DNA from: Corynebacterium tuberculostearicum
GTDB taxonomy: Bacteria; Actinomycetota; Actinomycetes; Mycobacteriales; Mycobacteriaceae
Assembly: GCF_030506365.1 (NCBI RefSeq)
Contig: NZ_CP073092.1
Span: 2,046,001-2,110,000 of the forward strand
Direction of reading: 5' to 3'
DNA length: 64,000 bases
In this document: piece after piece, positions 33,338 through 42,759 of the stretch
Layout of the letters: each line of letters opens with the position of its first letter
Numbering within the stretch: position 1 is the stretch's first letter
Translations under genes and position numbers: made by a program
Notes under the pieces: model-generated
Seen by the model: the letters and a program-made list of their open reading frames with translations, nothing else
Databases searched by the model: none
What the model was told of the DNA's origin: nothing

Positions 33338-33477
33338 TACCCGCAATAATAGCCCACAGAGTCAAGATCTCCGATTAGTTCGCGGCCAATTCGCACCGGT
33401 GAAGCGGCATAGGACTAATCTATGGAGAAACCTCTTCTCTCCAGCGCATACCGCGCTCACTCTCCGAAAGGCTCCTC

Positions 33478-34053
33478 ATGCCCCGCAAATCCCCTGCCCT
33501 ACTTTTGGGCGCTGCCCTTACTCTCATCCTTTCCGCATGCTCCTCGCCTAATTCCGAGTCACCCGCCGAGACGAGTACTAGTTCTTCGGCTACCTCTTCT
33601 TCATCCGCCACCAGTTCTTCAAGTACGGCCTCTTCTGCCGCTACCATCAGCAGCGAAGAGAGCATGGCGGAAGAACCTGCAAAAAGCGCCGCTCCTGAGC
33701 CGGAGACCCAGCCTCAAACCGCGGCTGCCGAGCCGGAGCTGCTGTATTGCGATCCGGGAAATTTGACCATCATCGGTACATTTTCCGACGGCACGCAAAG
33801 GCCCACAGAGCTATGCGATACTCCCGCTCATCGCCGATCTGCACGCGCAGAAGGAGTGTGCGGCAGTCTAGACGGACGATATAAGTACCCCGAAGAATGG
33901 GCCGAGCTGTGCAATGGAGGCCTTCCGCCTTCAGATTCAGATTCGTTGAATGACTATGGCGACGTAGATGCTGGATACACGCCAGAGTCCGACGCAGTGT
34001 TAGATACGCCAGCCGATGCCGATACTGGTGCGGTAGAAGGCTACGAGTATTAG
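33478..34053 (+). CDS. Ser/Glu-rich lipoprotein
   Basis: The 191-residue protein has a lipoprotein signal ending LILSACSS (lipidated Cys about residue 21). A low-complexity Ser/Thr/Ala/Glu stretch follows to about 85. The folded part carries four Cys (LYCDPGNL, ELCDTPA, EGVCGSLD, ELCNGG) that could form two disulfides, and an acidic tail ends in Tyr. I know no family for the core. Likely tethered to the outer face of the membrane. It lies between era and amiF where core genes are usually adjacent, so it is an accessory gene. Confidence 0.8.
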   Translation: MPRKSPALLLGAALTLILSACSSPNSESPAETSTSSSATSSSSATSSSSTASSAATISSEESMAEEPAKSAAPEPETQPQTAAAEPELLYCDPGNLTIIGTFSDGTQRPTELCDTPAHRRSARAEGVCGSLDGRYKYPEEWAELCNGGLPPSDSDSLNDYGDVDAGYTPESDAVLDTPADADTGAVEGYEY

Positions 34054-34082
34054 CGGGAAAGACCGCACGCTGGACAACGCCA

Positions 34083-34116
34083 AAGCCCTGCGCCCGTCGA
34101 AACGGGTGCAGGGCTT
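34083..34116. terminator. Bidirectional hairpin between convergent genes
   Basis: AAGCCCTGCGCCCGT and ACGGGTGCAGGGCTT form a 15-bp stem (one G-T pair) around CGAA. No long T run, but it sits between the stops of the lipoprotein gene and amiF and should serve both. Confidence 0.7.
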
Positions 34117-34135
34117 GCCGCTAAATTAGTGAAGC

Positions 34136-35152
34136 TTACTTAAACTCATCCGGCAGCGGTCCAAGCTGCGGGCCGTCCGGGTAGTACTTCCAGCCATCCT
34201 TGATGCGGACGTCGTCAGCCCACGGCAGCTTATACTTGCCCTTAGCCAAGTCCTCGACCCAGGTGAGATAGTTGTCGGTCTTGCCGCCGGGGTAGCCCAC
34301 GTATCCGCGGTTGCCCAGGTTGAAGATGTTGTTTTCTAGGCCCCAATTGATACGGGCCTTGTCAGCCAACTCTGGGAAGATTTCGGCGGTGACGATCTCG
34401 CCGGGATTGCGGTGGCCCTCAGAAATCATGTGGCCGTCGTAATTGCAGACGTTACCTTCACCGAAGTAGTAGAAGGTGTTGTCGTAGCCAGCCAAGTTTA
34501 CGGATGCGGTGTACATCAGGTTCTGGAAGGCATTCGTCTTATTGGTCATGATCCACTGATCCTGGGTCTGTGTGGAGTAGCCAGAGATGCGGATATAAAC
34601 GTTGGCGCCCTTGTATGCAGCCTCGCGTGCGAGCTCAGGGAACATGCCATCGTGGCAAATGTTTACGGCAAGCTTGGAACCCTTCGGGCCGTCGCAAACC
34701 GGCATGCCCAGATCGCCTGGGTACCAAGGCTCGATGGGAGTCCATGGCTGCAGCTTGCGGTAGTGCAGTGCGATTTCGCCATCGGAGTTGATGATGATGG
34801 CGGTATTAAAGGGCGGCTTTCCTTCCTCATGGTTTGGCTCCATGATGGAAAAGACGCCCCAGACATCATTGTCTTTGCAGGCCTGCTTGAACTGGTCCAC
34901 CTTTGGGTCATCGAGGCCGATGAGGAATTCATCATAGGACCAAATCTTGGTGTTGAGACCGGAGGAAGAATATTCCGGGAAAACAATAAGGTCGAGGTCT
35001 GGGTAGCCGGCCTTGGTGGAACCCACCATGCGGCAGATTTCGTCCACACTAGCCTGGACGTCTTCCGGGGTATTGACCACCGGAACGGGATACTGAATGA
35101 GGGCCATCAACAGGCCGTCGGGGGATGCGCTAATGCTGCCGGTGCTGGACAT
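34136..35152 (-). CDS. amiF: Formamidase AmiF
   Basis: It hydrolyses formamide to formate and ammonia. The 338-residue nitrilase-superfamily protein has the catalytic triad at exactly the positions of Helicobacter AmiF: Glu60 (FPEYSSSGL), Lys133 (HYRKLQPW) and Cys166 ([12 protein letters not shown]). The start [17 protein letters not shown] also follows AmiF rather than the longer aliphatic amidase AmiE. The gene stands alone with its own terminator. It could supply ammonia for nitrogen or pH control on skin or mucosa; that use is inference. Confidence 0.92.
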   Translation of the reverse strand: MSSTGSISASPDGLLMALIQYPVPVVNTPEDVQASVDEICRMVGSTKAGYPDLDLIVFPEYSSSGLNTKIWSYDEFLIGLDDPKVDQFKQACKDNDVWGVFSIMEPNHEEGKPPFNTAIIINSDGEIALHYRKLQPWTPIEPWYPGDLGMPVCDGPKGSKLAVNICHDGMFPELAREAAYKGANVYIRISGYSTQTQDQWIMTNKTNAFQNLMYTASVNLAGYDNTFYYFGEGNVCNYDGHMISEGHRNPGEIVTAEIFPELADKARINWGLENNIFNLGNRGYVGYPGGKTDNYLTWVEDLAKGKYKLPWADDVRIKDGWKYYPDGPQLGPLPDEFK

Positions 35153-35289
35153 AGTGGACTCCTATCGCAAAGTAGATGATGTGACGGGAGCCATATTACC
35201 GACGCACTAGTGGTACGTCACACTATTAGCCCGGAGAAGTAGTCTCGTATAAGAGACTCATCGTAAGCCGCCTTTGATGAAATAAGAGA

Positions 35290-35321
35290 GCCGAGCTGAG
35301 GGGAAGGCTACTCAGCTCGGC
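35290..35321. repeat. Dispersed hairpin repeat, copy B (stem only)
   Basis: GCCGAGCTGAG (35290-35300) and CTCAGCTCGGC (35311-35321) with a 10-nt loop. The frame GCCGA-NN-TGAG is shared with copies A and C, while the central dinucleotide differs and is matched in the other arm. The flanking sequence of A and C is not conserved here. Confidence 0.65.
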
Positions 35322-35380
35322 CGACACTCGATAGACCTTGGGTGGGCGTAGGTACGGGTTCTTAAGGGGGCGGAAAAGAA

Positions 35381-35470
35381 AAGTCGAAAGAGATCAGGCT
35401 GAATTGAGGGCGAAAAGGCCGATCTGAGGGGTAATTTTCCTCAGATCGGCCCGATCAGAATGGACCTAAC
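35381..35470 (-). repeat. Dispersed hairpin repeat, copy C (terminator-like)
   Basis: On the minus strand it runs from GTTAGGTCCA (35470 down) through a 12-bp stem (arms 35417-35428 and 35440-35451), TTTTCGC, a half arm CTCAATTCAGCC (35408-35397) and ends TCGACTT. It aligns without gaps to copy A. It lies 57 bp beyond the pdxY stop in the same orientation and probably terminates pdxY. Confidence 0.8.
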
Positions 35471-35526
35471 TTTAGGAGGCCCAATTTAACGGGATCCCAC
35501 GCGCGAGAACGGGGGCCGCGCAGGGT

Positions 35527-36375
35527 TTAGAGCTCCTCGGCGCTGAATTGCATGCGCGGGTGCGCAAAGACGTCCTGGGACTGGATGAGCTGGAGCTCGG
35601 AGGTCTCAGCCTCGTAGGTGTTTTCTAGCAGGTCATACACGGAAGAGGCGGTGCGGCGCAGGGACTCCTTGACGTCGCTGGTCTCGGTGTAGTGGCCGGT
35701 AAACAGGGCGGCGGTTACGTCGCCGGAGCCGTTGCGCTTGAACGGCAGCAGCGGCGTGGATACGAGGAAGGCGCGGTCGCCGTCGACGGCAAGCATCTCA
35801 ATCTGGTCGTCGGCAGTCTCGGGGCGCTTAACGGAGGTCACCAGCACGGTCTTCGGTCCGATTTCCTGCGCCTTCTTTACTGCGGCGAGGGTCTGATCAA
35901 GTGTGCCGACCTCGGAATCGGTGAGGTAGCCCAGCTCAAACTGGTTGGGGGTGATGATATCGGCGACGGGCACGACGCGGTCGCGCAAAAGCGGCGGGAT
36001 CTCATCGGAGACGAAGCAGCCGGACTTGGCATTGCCCATTACAGGGTCGCAGGCGTAGAGGGCTTTGGGGTTGGCAGCCTTGATGCGGCGGACGGTTTCC
36101 ACGATGGCGTCGGCAATGTCGGCGCCGCCCTGGTAGCCCGAAAGGATGGCGTCGATCTGCGGGAAGGCGCCGCGCTTTTCAATGCCATCGATGATGGAGG
36201 TAACGTCGCTGGCTGGAATCATCGGTCCGCCCCAGTCGCCGTAGCCGGTGTGGTTAGAGAAATTCACCGTGTGGACCGGCCATACCTCATGGCCGGCGCG
36301 CTGCAGGGGAAAGACGGCCGCGGAGTTGCCAACGTGGCCGTAGGTGACGTGGGACTGGATGGAAAGGATAGTCAT
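35527..36375 (-). CDS. pdxY: Pyridoxal kinase PdxY
   Basis: It phosphorylates pyridoxal with ATP in the vitamin B6 salvage pathway. The 282-residue PfkB/ribokinase-like protein begins MTILSIQSHVTYGHVGNSAA, has NFSNHTGYGDWGG in the substrate region, and the catalytic FKRNGSGDVTAALF near residue 225. It is 52 bp from ybeY on the same strand but may have its own promoter. Confidence 0.92.
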   Translation of the reverse strand: MTILSIQSHVTYGHVGNSAAVFPLQRAGHEVWPVHTVNFSNHTGYGDWGGPMIPASDVTSIIDGIEKRGAFPQIDAILSGYQGGADIADAIVETVRRIKAANPKALYACDPVMGNAKSGCFVSDEIPPLLRDRVVPVADIITPNQFELGYLTDSEVGTLDQTLAAVKKAQEIGPKTVLVTSVKRPETADDQIEMLAVDGDRAFLVSTPLLPFKRNGSGDVTAALFTGHYTETSDVKESLRRTASSVYDLLENTYEAETSELQLIQSQDVFAHPRMQFSAEEL

Positions 36376-36427
36376 AGCTACCCATTGTGCTACGCTGCCC
36401 GCGCGCTCACCAAGGAAAAGACAAAAA

Positions 36428-37041
36428 TTATTCCTCGGGGCGATCTTGTGGCTCGCCCACCGCAGGGATTCCGCCGCCGGGAACCTGCTTGTCTAGGTTG
36501 GCGCGCTCGGCAGCGTCAGGAAAAGCCTTCGGGCCAGAAGGCTTGGGCTGATAGGAAACGCCGCGCTCGGCTGCGTCGTCGTACCAATCCGCGAGCAGCT
36601 CGTTTTGGCGGCCAAACATTTCCTTCTCCTCGGCCGGGGTGGAGTGGTCATAGCCCAGCAGGTGCAGGCAACCATGGACGGTAAGCAGGGCCAGCTCGTG
36701 GCCTAGGGAGTGGCCGGCGGCCTCCGCCTGGCGCAGGGCAAACTCGGGGCACAGGACGATATCGCCCAGCATGGCCGGGCCCGGGTCGGCGGCATCGGGG
36801 CGGCCGCCACCGGCGATGGCGCCAGGGGTGAGCTCATCCATGGGGAAGCTCATGACATCGGTGGGGCCTTCCAGATCCATCCAGCGCACGTGGAGATCCT
36901 CAATGGTCTTCAAATCCACGCAGGTGATTGTGCACTCGGCATCGGGGTTGATGTCCATAGCGCCGAAGGCATAAGAAGCGACGTCAATCAGCATCTCCTC
37001 GTTGACGCCTTCGAAGCCGGATTCATTGAGAAACTCGATAC

Positions 37042-37045
<4 letters not shown>
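36428..37045 (-). CDS. ybeY: Endoribonuclease YbeY
   Basis: A zinc-dependent RNase needed for 16S rRNA 3' maturation. The metal site [11 protein letters not shown] is complete. The 205-residue protein carries a C-terminal extension of about 45 polar residues (after about 160) that many YbeY proteins lack. Its ATG overlaps the stop of phoH (ATGA), so translation is coupled. Confidence 0.94.
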
Positions 37046-38022
<977 letters not shown>

Positions 38023-38045
38023 GTGCTTTAGGCTACCAGCGCCGC

Positions 38046-38804
38046 CTACCAACGCTCGGTGCGCATGCCGATTGCCGCGAGCGCCACCATTGCCGCACTC
38101 GCCGTGCGCAGCACTTCCGGGCCGAGCTTGATGGGTGTGGCGCCGGCTTCTTTGAGGCGATCGAGCTCGGCGTCGCCAATGCCGCCCTCGGGGCCAACGA
38201 GCAGGACGACGTCCTCTGTGAGCGGCACGTCTTTGATGGAGGCGGTAGCCTCTTCGTGCAATACGAGCACTGTGGGTGCGTTGGAGGAAGCGCCGTCGCG
38301 GCGACCGGTGAGCTCTTGAACGAGCTGCGGGGTGGTCAGCGGGCCGCGCACCTGCGGGATGCGGGCGCGGCGGGATTGCTTGGCCGCGGAATCGGCGGCC
38401 GCCTGCCATTTGGCCACCGCCTTCGGCGCCTTCTTACCGTCCCATTTAGCCACGCAGCGATCCGCCTGCCAGGCGATGATCTCATCGGCGCCGGCTTGGG
38501 TGGCGAGATCCACGGCGAGCTCGGCGCGTTCGGACTTCGGGATGGCCTGCACCACGGTTACGCGCGGCGTGGGCTCGGGCGCGGTGTCGATGGAGTCGAC
38601 CGTGCCCTCCAAAGAGTCCTTGCCCGAGGTGGCGGTGATGGTGAGGGTGAGGCGGGTACCGGTGCCGTCGATAAGCTCGAGGCGCTCGCCCTCCCCCATG
38701 CGCTTGACCGTCACGGCATGGCGGGCCTCCGGGCCGGAAAAGCTAAAGGCCTCGCCGGTGCGCGCGGCGGAAAGATCCGGGTGGATGAAGACGGGCAGGG
38801 ACAT
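38046..38804 (-). CDS. rsmE: 16S rRNA m3U1498 methyltransferase RsmE
   Basis: It methylates U1498 in the decoding centre. The 252-residue SPOUT protein has an N-terminal PUA-like domain and the C-terminal knot with LLVGPEGGIGDAELDRL and LGPEVLRTASAAMVAL. Its ATG overlaps the dnaJ stop by one base (TAATG), so the genes are coupled. Confidence 0.95.
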   Translation of the reverse strand: MSLPVFIHPDLSAARTGEAFSFSGPEARHAVTVKRMGEGERLELIDGTGTRLTLTITATSGKDSLEGTVDSIDTAPEPTPRVTVVQAIPKSERAELAVDLATQAGADEIIAWQADRCVAKWDGKKAPKAVAKWQAAADSAAKQSRRARIPQVRGPLTTPQLVQELTGRRDGASSNAPTVLVLHEEATASIKDVPLTEDVVLLVGPEGGIGDAELDRLKEAGATPIKLGPEVLRTASAAMVALAAIGMRTERW

Positions 38805-39955
38805 TAGCGGCGGAACTTATCGCGGATGCGGCTGAAGAAGGATTCCTCTTGGCCGTCGCCGGTGGTGCGCACGCGCGCGCCCTCGTCGCGGGAGTTGCGG
38901 ATCTTCTCCAGGGACTCGCGGGTCTTGCGGTCCAGGTCCTTCGGCACAACGACGTCCACGTGGGCAAAGAGGTTGCCATAGCCATCGGTGCGCAGGCGCG
39001 GCATGCCGGCACCATCGACCTTGATGGACTCGCCCGGCTGGGTGCCCGGCTCGATGTCGATGGTGAGCTCTTCGCCATTGAGCTGGTCGATGGTGAAGTT
39101 GGTGCCCAAGGCGGCATCAATCATCGGCACGCGCACGGTGAGGTTCAGGTCATCGGCGTTGCGCTGGAAGACGGGGTGCTCCTCCGTGTGGACCTCGACG
39201 TAGAGGTCGCCGGCTGGGCCGCCGCCGTGGCCGACCTCGCCCTGGGAGGCCATGCGGATGCGCATGCCATCATTGATGCCGGCCGGGATATTCACGGTGA
39301 GATCGCGGCGCTTCTTCACGCGGCCATCGCCGGCGCAGTGGTTGCACGGATCGGTAATGACCTCGCCAAAGCCCTGGCACTTCGGGCACGGACGGGTGGT
39401 CATGACGTTGCCCAAGAAGCTGCGCTGCATCTCCTGGATTTCACCCATGCCATTGCAGTTATCACAGGTAACCGGCTTGGCCTTGGACTCGGAGCCGGTG
39501 CCGCCGCAGCTATCGCACAGCACCGCGGTATCCACGGTGACCTTCTTCTTCAGGCCGGTGTAGGCCTCCTCCAAAGTGATGCGGGTGCGCAGCAGGGCAT
39601 CGTTGCCCGGCTGGACGCGGGACTTCGGGCCGCGGGAACCGCCGGCACCGCCGCCGAAGAACTCGGCGAAGATATCGCCGAGGCCGCCGCCACCGAAGCC
39701 GCCAAAGCCACCGGCGCCGGCACCGCCGCCACCCTGCTCCATGGGGTCGCCGCCCATGTCCACGATCTGGCGCTTTTGCGGATCCAGCAGGACCTCCTGG
39801 GCCAGCGCGGCATCGCGGAACTTTTCCGCGGCAGCGTCATCATCCGGGTTCAGATCCGGGTGATACTTGCGGGCCATTTTGCGGTAGGCCTTTTTAATCT
39901 CCTGGTCAGTTGCGTTTTTATCAACACCGAGGATGCCGTAATAGTCACGAGCCAC
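38804..39955 (-). CDS. dnaJ: Chaperone DnaJ
   Basis: The 383-residue cochaperone of DnaK has the J domain with HPD (KYHPDLNP), a Gly-rich segment (about 75-105), four CxxCxGxG zinc repeats (CDSCGGTG, CDNCNGMG, CPKCQGFG, CNHCAGDG) and a C-terminal substrate domain. This is the hrcA-linked copy common in actinobacteria, often called DnaJ2. No CIRCE site lies in front of it. Confidence 0.95.
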   Translation of the reverse strand: MARDYYGILGVDKNATDQEIKKAYRKMARKYHPDLNPDDDAAAEKFRDAALAQEVLLDPQKRQIVDMGGDPMEQGGGGAGAGGFGGFGGGGLGDIFAEFFGGGAGGSRGPKSRVQPGNDALLRTRITLEEAYTGLKKKVTVDTAVLCDSCGGTGSESKAKPVTCDNCNGMGEIQEMQRSFLGNVMTTRPCPKCQGFGEVITDPCNHCAGDGRVKKRRDLTVNIPAGINDGMRIRMASQGEVGHGGGPAGDLYVEVHTEEHPVFQRNADDLNLTVRVPMIDAALGTNFTIDQLNGEELTIDIEPGTQPGESIKVDGAGMPRLRTDGYGNLFAHVDVVVPKDLDRKTRESLEKIRNSRDEGARVRTTGDGQEESFFSRIRDKFRR

Positions 39956-40024
39956 TGTAAGAGATATTCCTTCTAATTCGTCTTGTTGGGGTTAACTTGA
40001 AAAAATAATGCGCGGCCAGCCAGT

Positions 40025-41074
40025 TTACTCGCACTGCTCGCCGGCCAAAATTTCGCTCACATACCGTGCAACGGCAGAGACCTTAGAAATTGTTCCCGAG
40101 TAATCCATAAAGGTAGGCCCCACCACGCCAAGGCCGCCGAGCGTAGCTACCTCATCGCCCGTGCCCAGTCCGTAGCCCGTGGCCACCACGGAGGCTTGGC
40201 GCAGCTGGTCTTCCTCGTTTTCCTCACCGATAACCACGGAGACGTTGCCCAGATCGGGAACGCGGGCAAGCAGCTTGAGGACGACGACCTGCTCTTCGAG
40301 CGCCTCAATAATCTTGGGCAACCCTTCCGGAAACTCGCGCGCCACGCGCGTCAGGTTGGAGGCACCGGCCATAATCAGCCGGTCGGAGGGCTGTTCCACC
40401 AAGGTCTCGATGAGCGTGGTGGCCACCTTGAGCACATGGTGGCGGATATCCAAGGGGGCGTCATCGACGAGGTGGGCGAGCTCCACGGAGGCGTCGCTAA
40501 GCGTCTTGCCCACCAGCGCGCTATTGACGATGTCGCGCAGGCGGAAGGTCTGGTCCTGGTCGATGATTTCATCGAGCTCCACATTGCGCTGGTCCACGCG
40601 GCCGTTATCGGTGATGAGCACCAGCAGCAGGCGCACCGGGGACAGCGCCACGACCTCGCAGTGCTTGACGCGCGAGACCTTGAGATTGGGCAGCTGGACG
40701 ACGGCCGCCTGCTTCGTCACCTGCGCCAATAACTGCACCGAGCGGCGCAGCACATCCTCCAAGTCGACGCCATCTTCCAAGAAGTTGAGCATCGCGCGGC
40801 GCTCCGGGGCCGACAGCGGCTTGACCTCGTGGAGGGAATCCACAAAGTGGCGGTAGCCCTGTTGAGTGGGCACGCGGCCGGAGCTGGCGTGCTGCTGGGA
40901 GATAAGGCCCTGGGATTCGAGCACGGCCATGTCATTGCGGATGGTGGCCGAGGAGACGCCCAATTGGTAGCGCTCCAAGAGCGACTTAGAGCCAACCGGC
41001 TCCTGGGAGGCAATATAGTCCGCCACGATGGCGCGCAGGACTTCCTTGCGGCGGGCATCGGTTGAGGTAGACAC
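40025..41074 (-). CDS. hrcA: Heat-shock repressor HrcA
   Basis: It represses groE-type genes by binding CIRCE. The 349-residue protein has the N-terminal winged helix ([20 protein letters not shown]) and the HrcA regulatory domain with [14 protein letters not shown]. It is transcribed with dnaJ (69-bp gap). Upstream sits a fragment of an unrelated ATPase instead of hemW directly. Confidence 0.94.
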   Translation of the reverse strand: MSTSTDARRKEVLRAIVADYIASQEPVGSKSLLERYQLGVSSATIRNDMAVLESQGLISQQHASSGRVPTQQGYRHFVDSLHEVKPLSAPERRAMLNFLEDGVDLEDVLRRSVQLLAQVTKQAAVVQLPNLKVSRVKHCEVVALSPVRLLLVLITDNGRVDQRNVELDEIIDQDQTFRLRDIVNSALVGKTLSDASVELAHLVDDAPLDIRHHVLKVATTLIETLVEQPSDRLIMAGASNLTRVAREFPEGLPKIIEALEEQVVVLKLLARVPDLGNVSVVIGEENEEDQLRQASVVATGYGLGTGDEVATLGGLGVVGPTFMDYSGTISKVSAVARYVSEILAGEQCE

Positions 41075-41084
41075 TATGGCGCTC

Positions 41085-41363
41085 CTATTCGCTTCGGCGA
41101 ATGATAAATTCTTTAAAGTTCGGGACGGTGTACCTGACTTTACCGTGCTCAGGGGAATAAATGAGACCTTTGTTTATGAGCTTAGCCCGCACCGGACCAA
41201 GAGCTTTATTATCCTTCCCCAGACGTTCACCGATTTCTTTCGTTTCCGCTGAACCATCGCCTAAGGCTGCCATGGCACTGAGATAGTCTCTTTCAGCTGG
41301 CGTAGCTCGATCCCAGCGAGCTTGGAAGAAGCTTGCGCCTGAAGGAACCAGTCCGCCAGTCAC
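41085..41363 (-). pseudogene. C-terminal remnant of an actinobacterial AAA-type ATP-binding protein
   Basis: The 92-residue frame reads ASFFQARWDRATPAERDYLS, then [20 protein letters not shown] and [11 protein letters not shown]. This is the C-terminal winged-helix end of a common family of large actinobacterial ATP-binding proteins. The P-loop and the ATPase body are absent; upstream bases up to hemW (41364-41472) do not continue the homology. It is thus a truncated leftover. Its base composition is more A+T-rich than hemW and hrcA on either side, which suggests insertion and decay of foreign DNA between them. Confidence 0.75.
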
Positions 41364-41472
41364 GGCAAAAGACTAACAAGAAAATAGCGGAATAACAGGT
41401 TTCTCATCGACTGAGTCAAAACTAACTGGTTTGGTTTCTACTGGACTAAGTCTAAAGGTCTGGGAACGAGGA

Positions 41473-42612
41473 TTAGGTTTCTTCGGCGACGAGGAGATCG
41501 GTGATGATGCCATCGGCTAGCAGGCGGCCGGGCTTGGTGATGCGTACGCGATCGTCGGCGCGCTCGAGCAGGCCGCGGCCGATAAAGCGCTCGAGGGCGG
41601 GGGCGGCGTGGGCATCGAGCCAGGCCTCCGGGATGCCCTCGCGCAGGCGCAGGCCGAGCATGATTTTCTCCATGTGGCGGTCGGCGTCGGTAAGCGTCTC
41701 GGTTTCTTTGATGGGCAGCTCATCGCGGCCGAGGGCATCGATATAACGCGAGGGGTGCTTGACGTTAAAAAAGCGCTCATTGCCCAAATGCGAGTGGGCT
41801 CCTGGGCCGGCACCCCACCAATTGCCGTCTACCCAGTAGATGCGGTTGTGCTCGCACTCGCCGCCGGGCTTGGACCAGTTGGAGACCTCGTACCACTCGA
41901 AGCCTTCCGCTTCGAGGGTGGAGGAAATCATCTCATAGCGCCGCGCCAGCACGTCCTCATCGGGGGCGGGCAGGATACCTTTATTGACCTTGCGCGCCAT
42001 GCGGGTGCCGTCTTCTACGATGAGCGAATAAGCACTGACGTGGTCTACGCCGGTTTCTAGCACTCGGTCCAAGGTCTCGCGCACATTGTCATCGGTTTCG
42101 GTGGGCGTGCCGTAGATCATGTCGAGGTTGACGTGCTCGAAGCCGGCGGCGCGGGCCTCGCGGGCGGCGGCAAAGGCGCGGCCGGGTGTGTGGGCGCGCT
42201 CGAGGACTTGGAGAACGCCCGGGGATGCGGACTGCATGCCGAGGCTGATGCGGGTATAGCCGGCGTCGGCAAGCTGGGCAAAATACTCCGGTGAGGTGGA
42301 CTCCGGGTTGGATTCGGTGGTGACCTCCGCCCCAGGTTTTAGGCCGAAGGTGGAACGGACGGTGTTCAGGATGCGGCTCAGGCCCTGCCCGCCCAGCAGC
42401 GAAGGCGTGCCGCCGCCAATGAAGACGGTCTCGGCCGGGCGACCCACGCGCGCGGCCGCCAATTCCAGCTCGCGGTCCAAGGCATCCAGGTATGGCCCAG
42501 TGAGATCGCGCGGGCTGCCAAGCTCGCCCGGGGTATAGGTATTGAAATCGCAATACCCGCAACGAGTGGCACAGAAAGGAACGTGGATATACAGCCCGAA
42601 GGGTTCAGTCAT
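41473..42612 (-). CDS. hemW: HemW, radical-SAM heme chaperone
   Basis: The 379-residue protein has the CxxxCxxC cluster CATRCGYC plus the HemW-specific context HVPFCATRCGYCDFNTYTPG, then FIGGGTPSLL and a C-terminal winged-helix domain. It resembles coproporphyrinogen oxidase HemN but carries the HemW pattern, so it most likely inserts heme rather than oxidising coproporphyrinogen. Confidence 0.9.
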   Translation of the reverse strand: MTEPFGLYIHVPFCATRCGYCDFNTYTPGELGSPRDLTGPYLDALDRELELAAARVGRPAETVFIGGGTPSLLGGQGLSRILNTVRSTFGLKPGAEVTTESNPESTSPEYFAQLADAGYTRISLGMQSASPGVLQVLERAHTPGRAFAAAREARAAGFEHVNLDMIYGTPTETDDNVRETLDRVLETGVDHVSAYSLIVEDGTRMARKVNKGILPAPDEDVLARRYEMISSTLEAEGFEWYEVSNWSKPGGECEHNRIYWVDGNWWGAGPGAHSHLGNERFFNVKHPSRYIDALGRDELPIKETETLTDADRHMEKIMLGLRLREGIPEAWLDAHAAPALERFIGRGLLERADDRVRITKPGRLLADGIITDLLVAEET

Positions 42613-42726
42613 GGATAAAACCCTAATAGGCCGGGAACAAAATGGCCGAAAGCGGGGTTGAGCATGTAGTATGTTTCCATCTTCCCAAGTAGAAAGGCAC
42701 CCTCAGTGGAACCTCCGAGTCGATGT

Positions 42727-42751
42727 CCCTACCTCCTTCTAGGCGGTGGGG
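42727..42751 (+). promoter_or_regulatory. Leader hairpin masking the ribosome site of the CNNM operon
   Basis: CCCTACC (42727-42733) can pair with GGTGGGG (42745-42751); the right arm includes most of the Shine-Dalgarno sequence GGGGAG, 8 nt before the ATG. Pairing would block translation. The leader upstream (from about 42670) contains further G+C-rich segments, so a ligand-sensing RNA is possible. Confidence 0.5.
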
Positions 42752-42759
42752 AGTAAATC

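Larger units (their letters stand above)
35153..35526. other. Intergenic region between amiF and pdxY carrying two hairpin repeats
   Basis: No gene was found in this 374-bp stretch. It contains the hairpin at 35290-35321 (copy B) and the larger element at 35381-35470 (copy C). The amiF promoter must lie near 35160-35250 on the minus strand; no clear boxes seen. Confidence 0.6.

Noticed and set aside
39960..40024. A CIRCE operator before dnaJ or hrcA
   Set aside because: No TTAGCACTC / GAGTGCTAA pair is present anywhere near these genes.
42660..42759. Known M-box or Mn (yybP-ykoY) riboswitch before the CNNM genes
   Set aside because: I could not find the conserved core sequences of either class; only a local hairpin over the ribosome site is supported.
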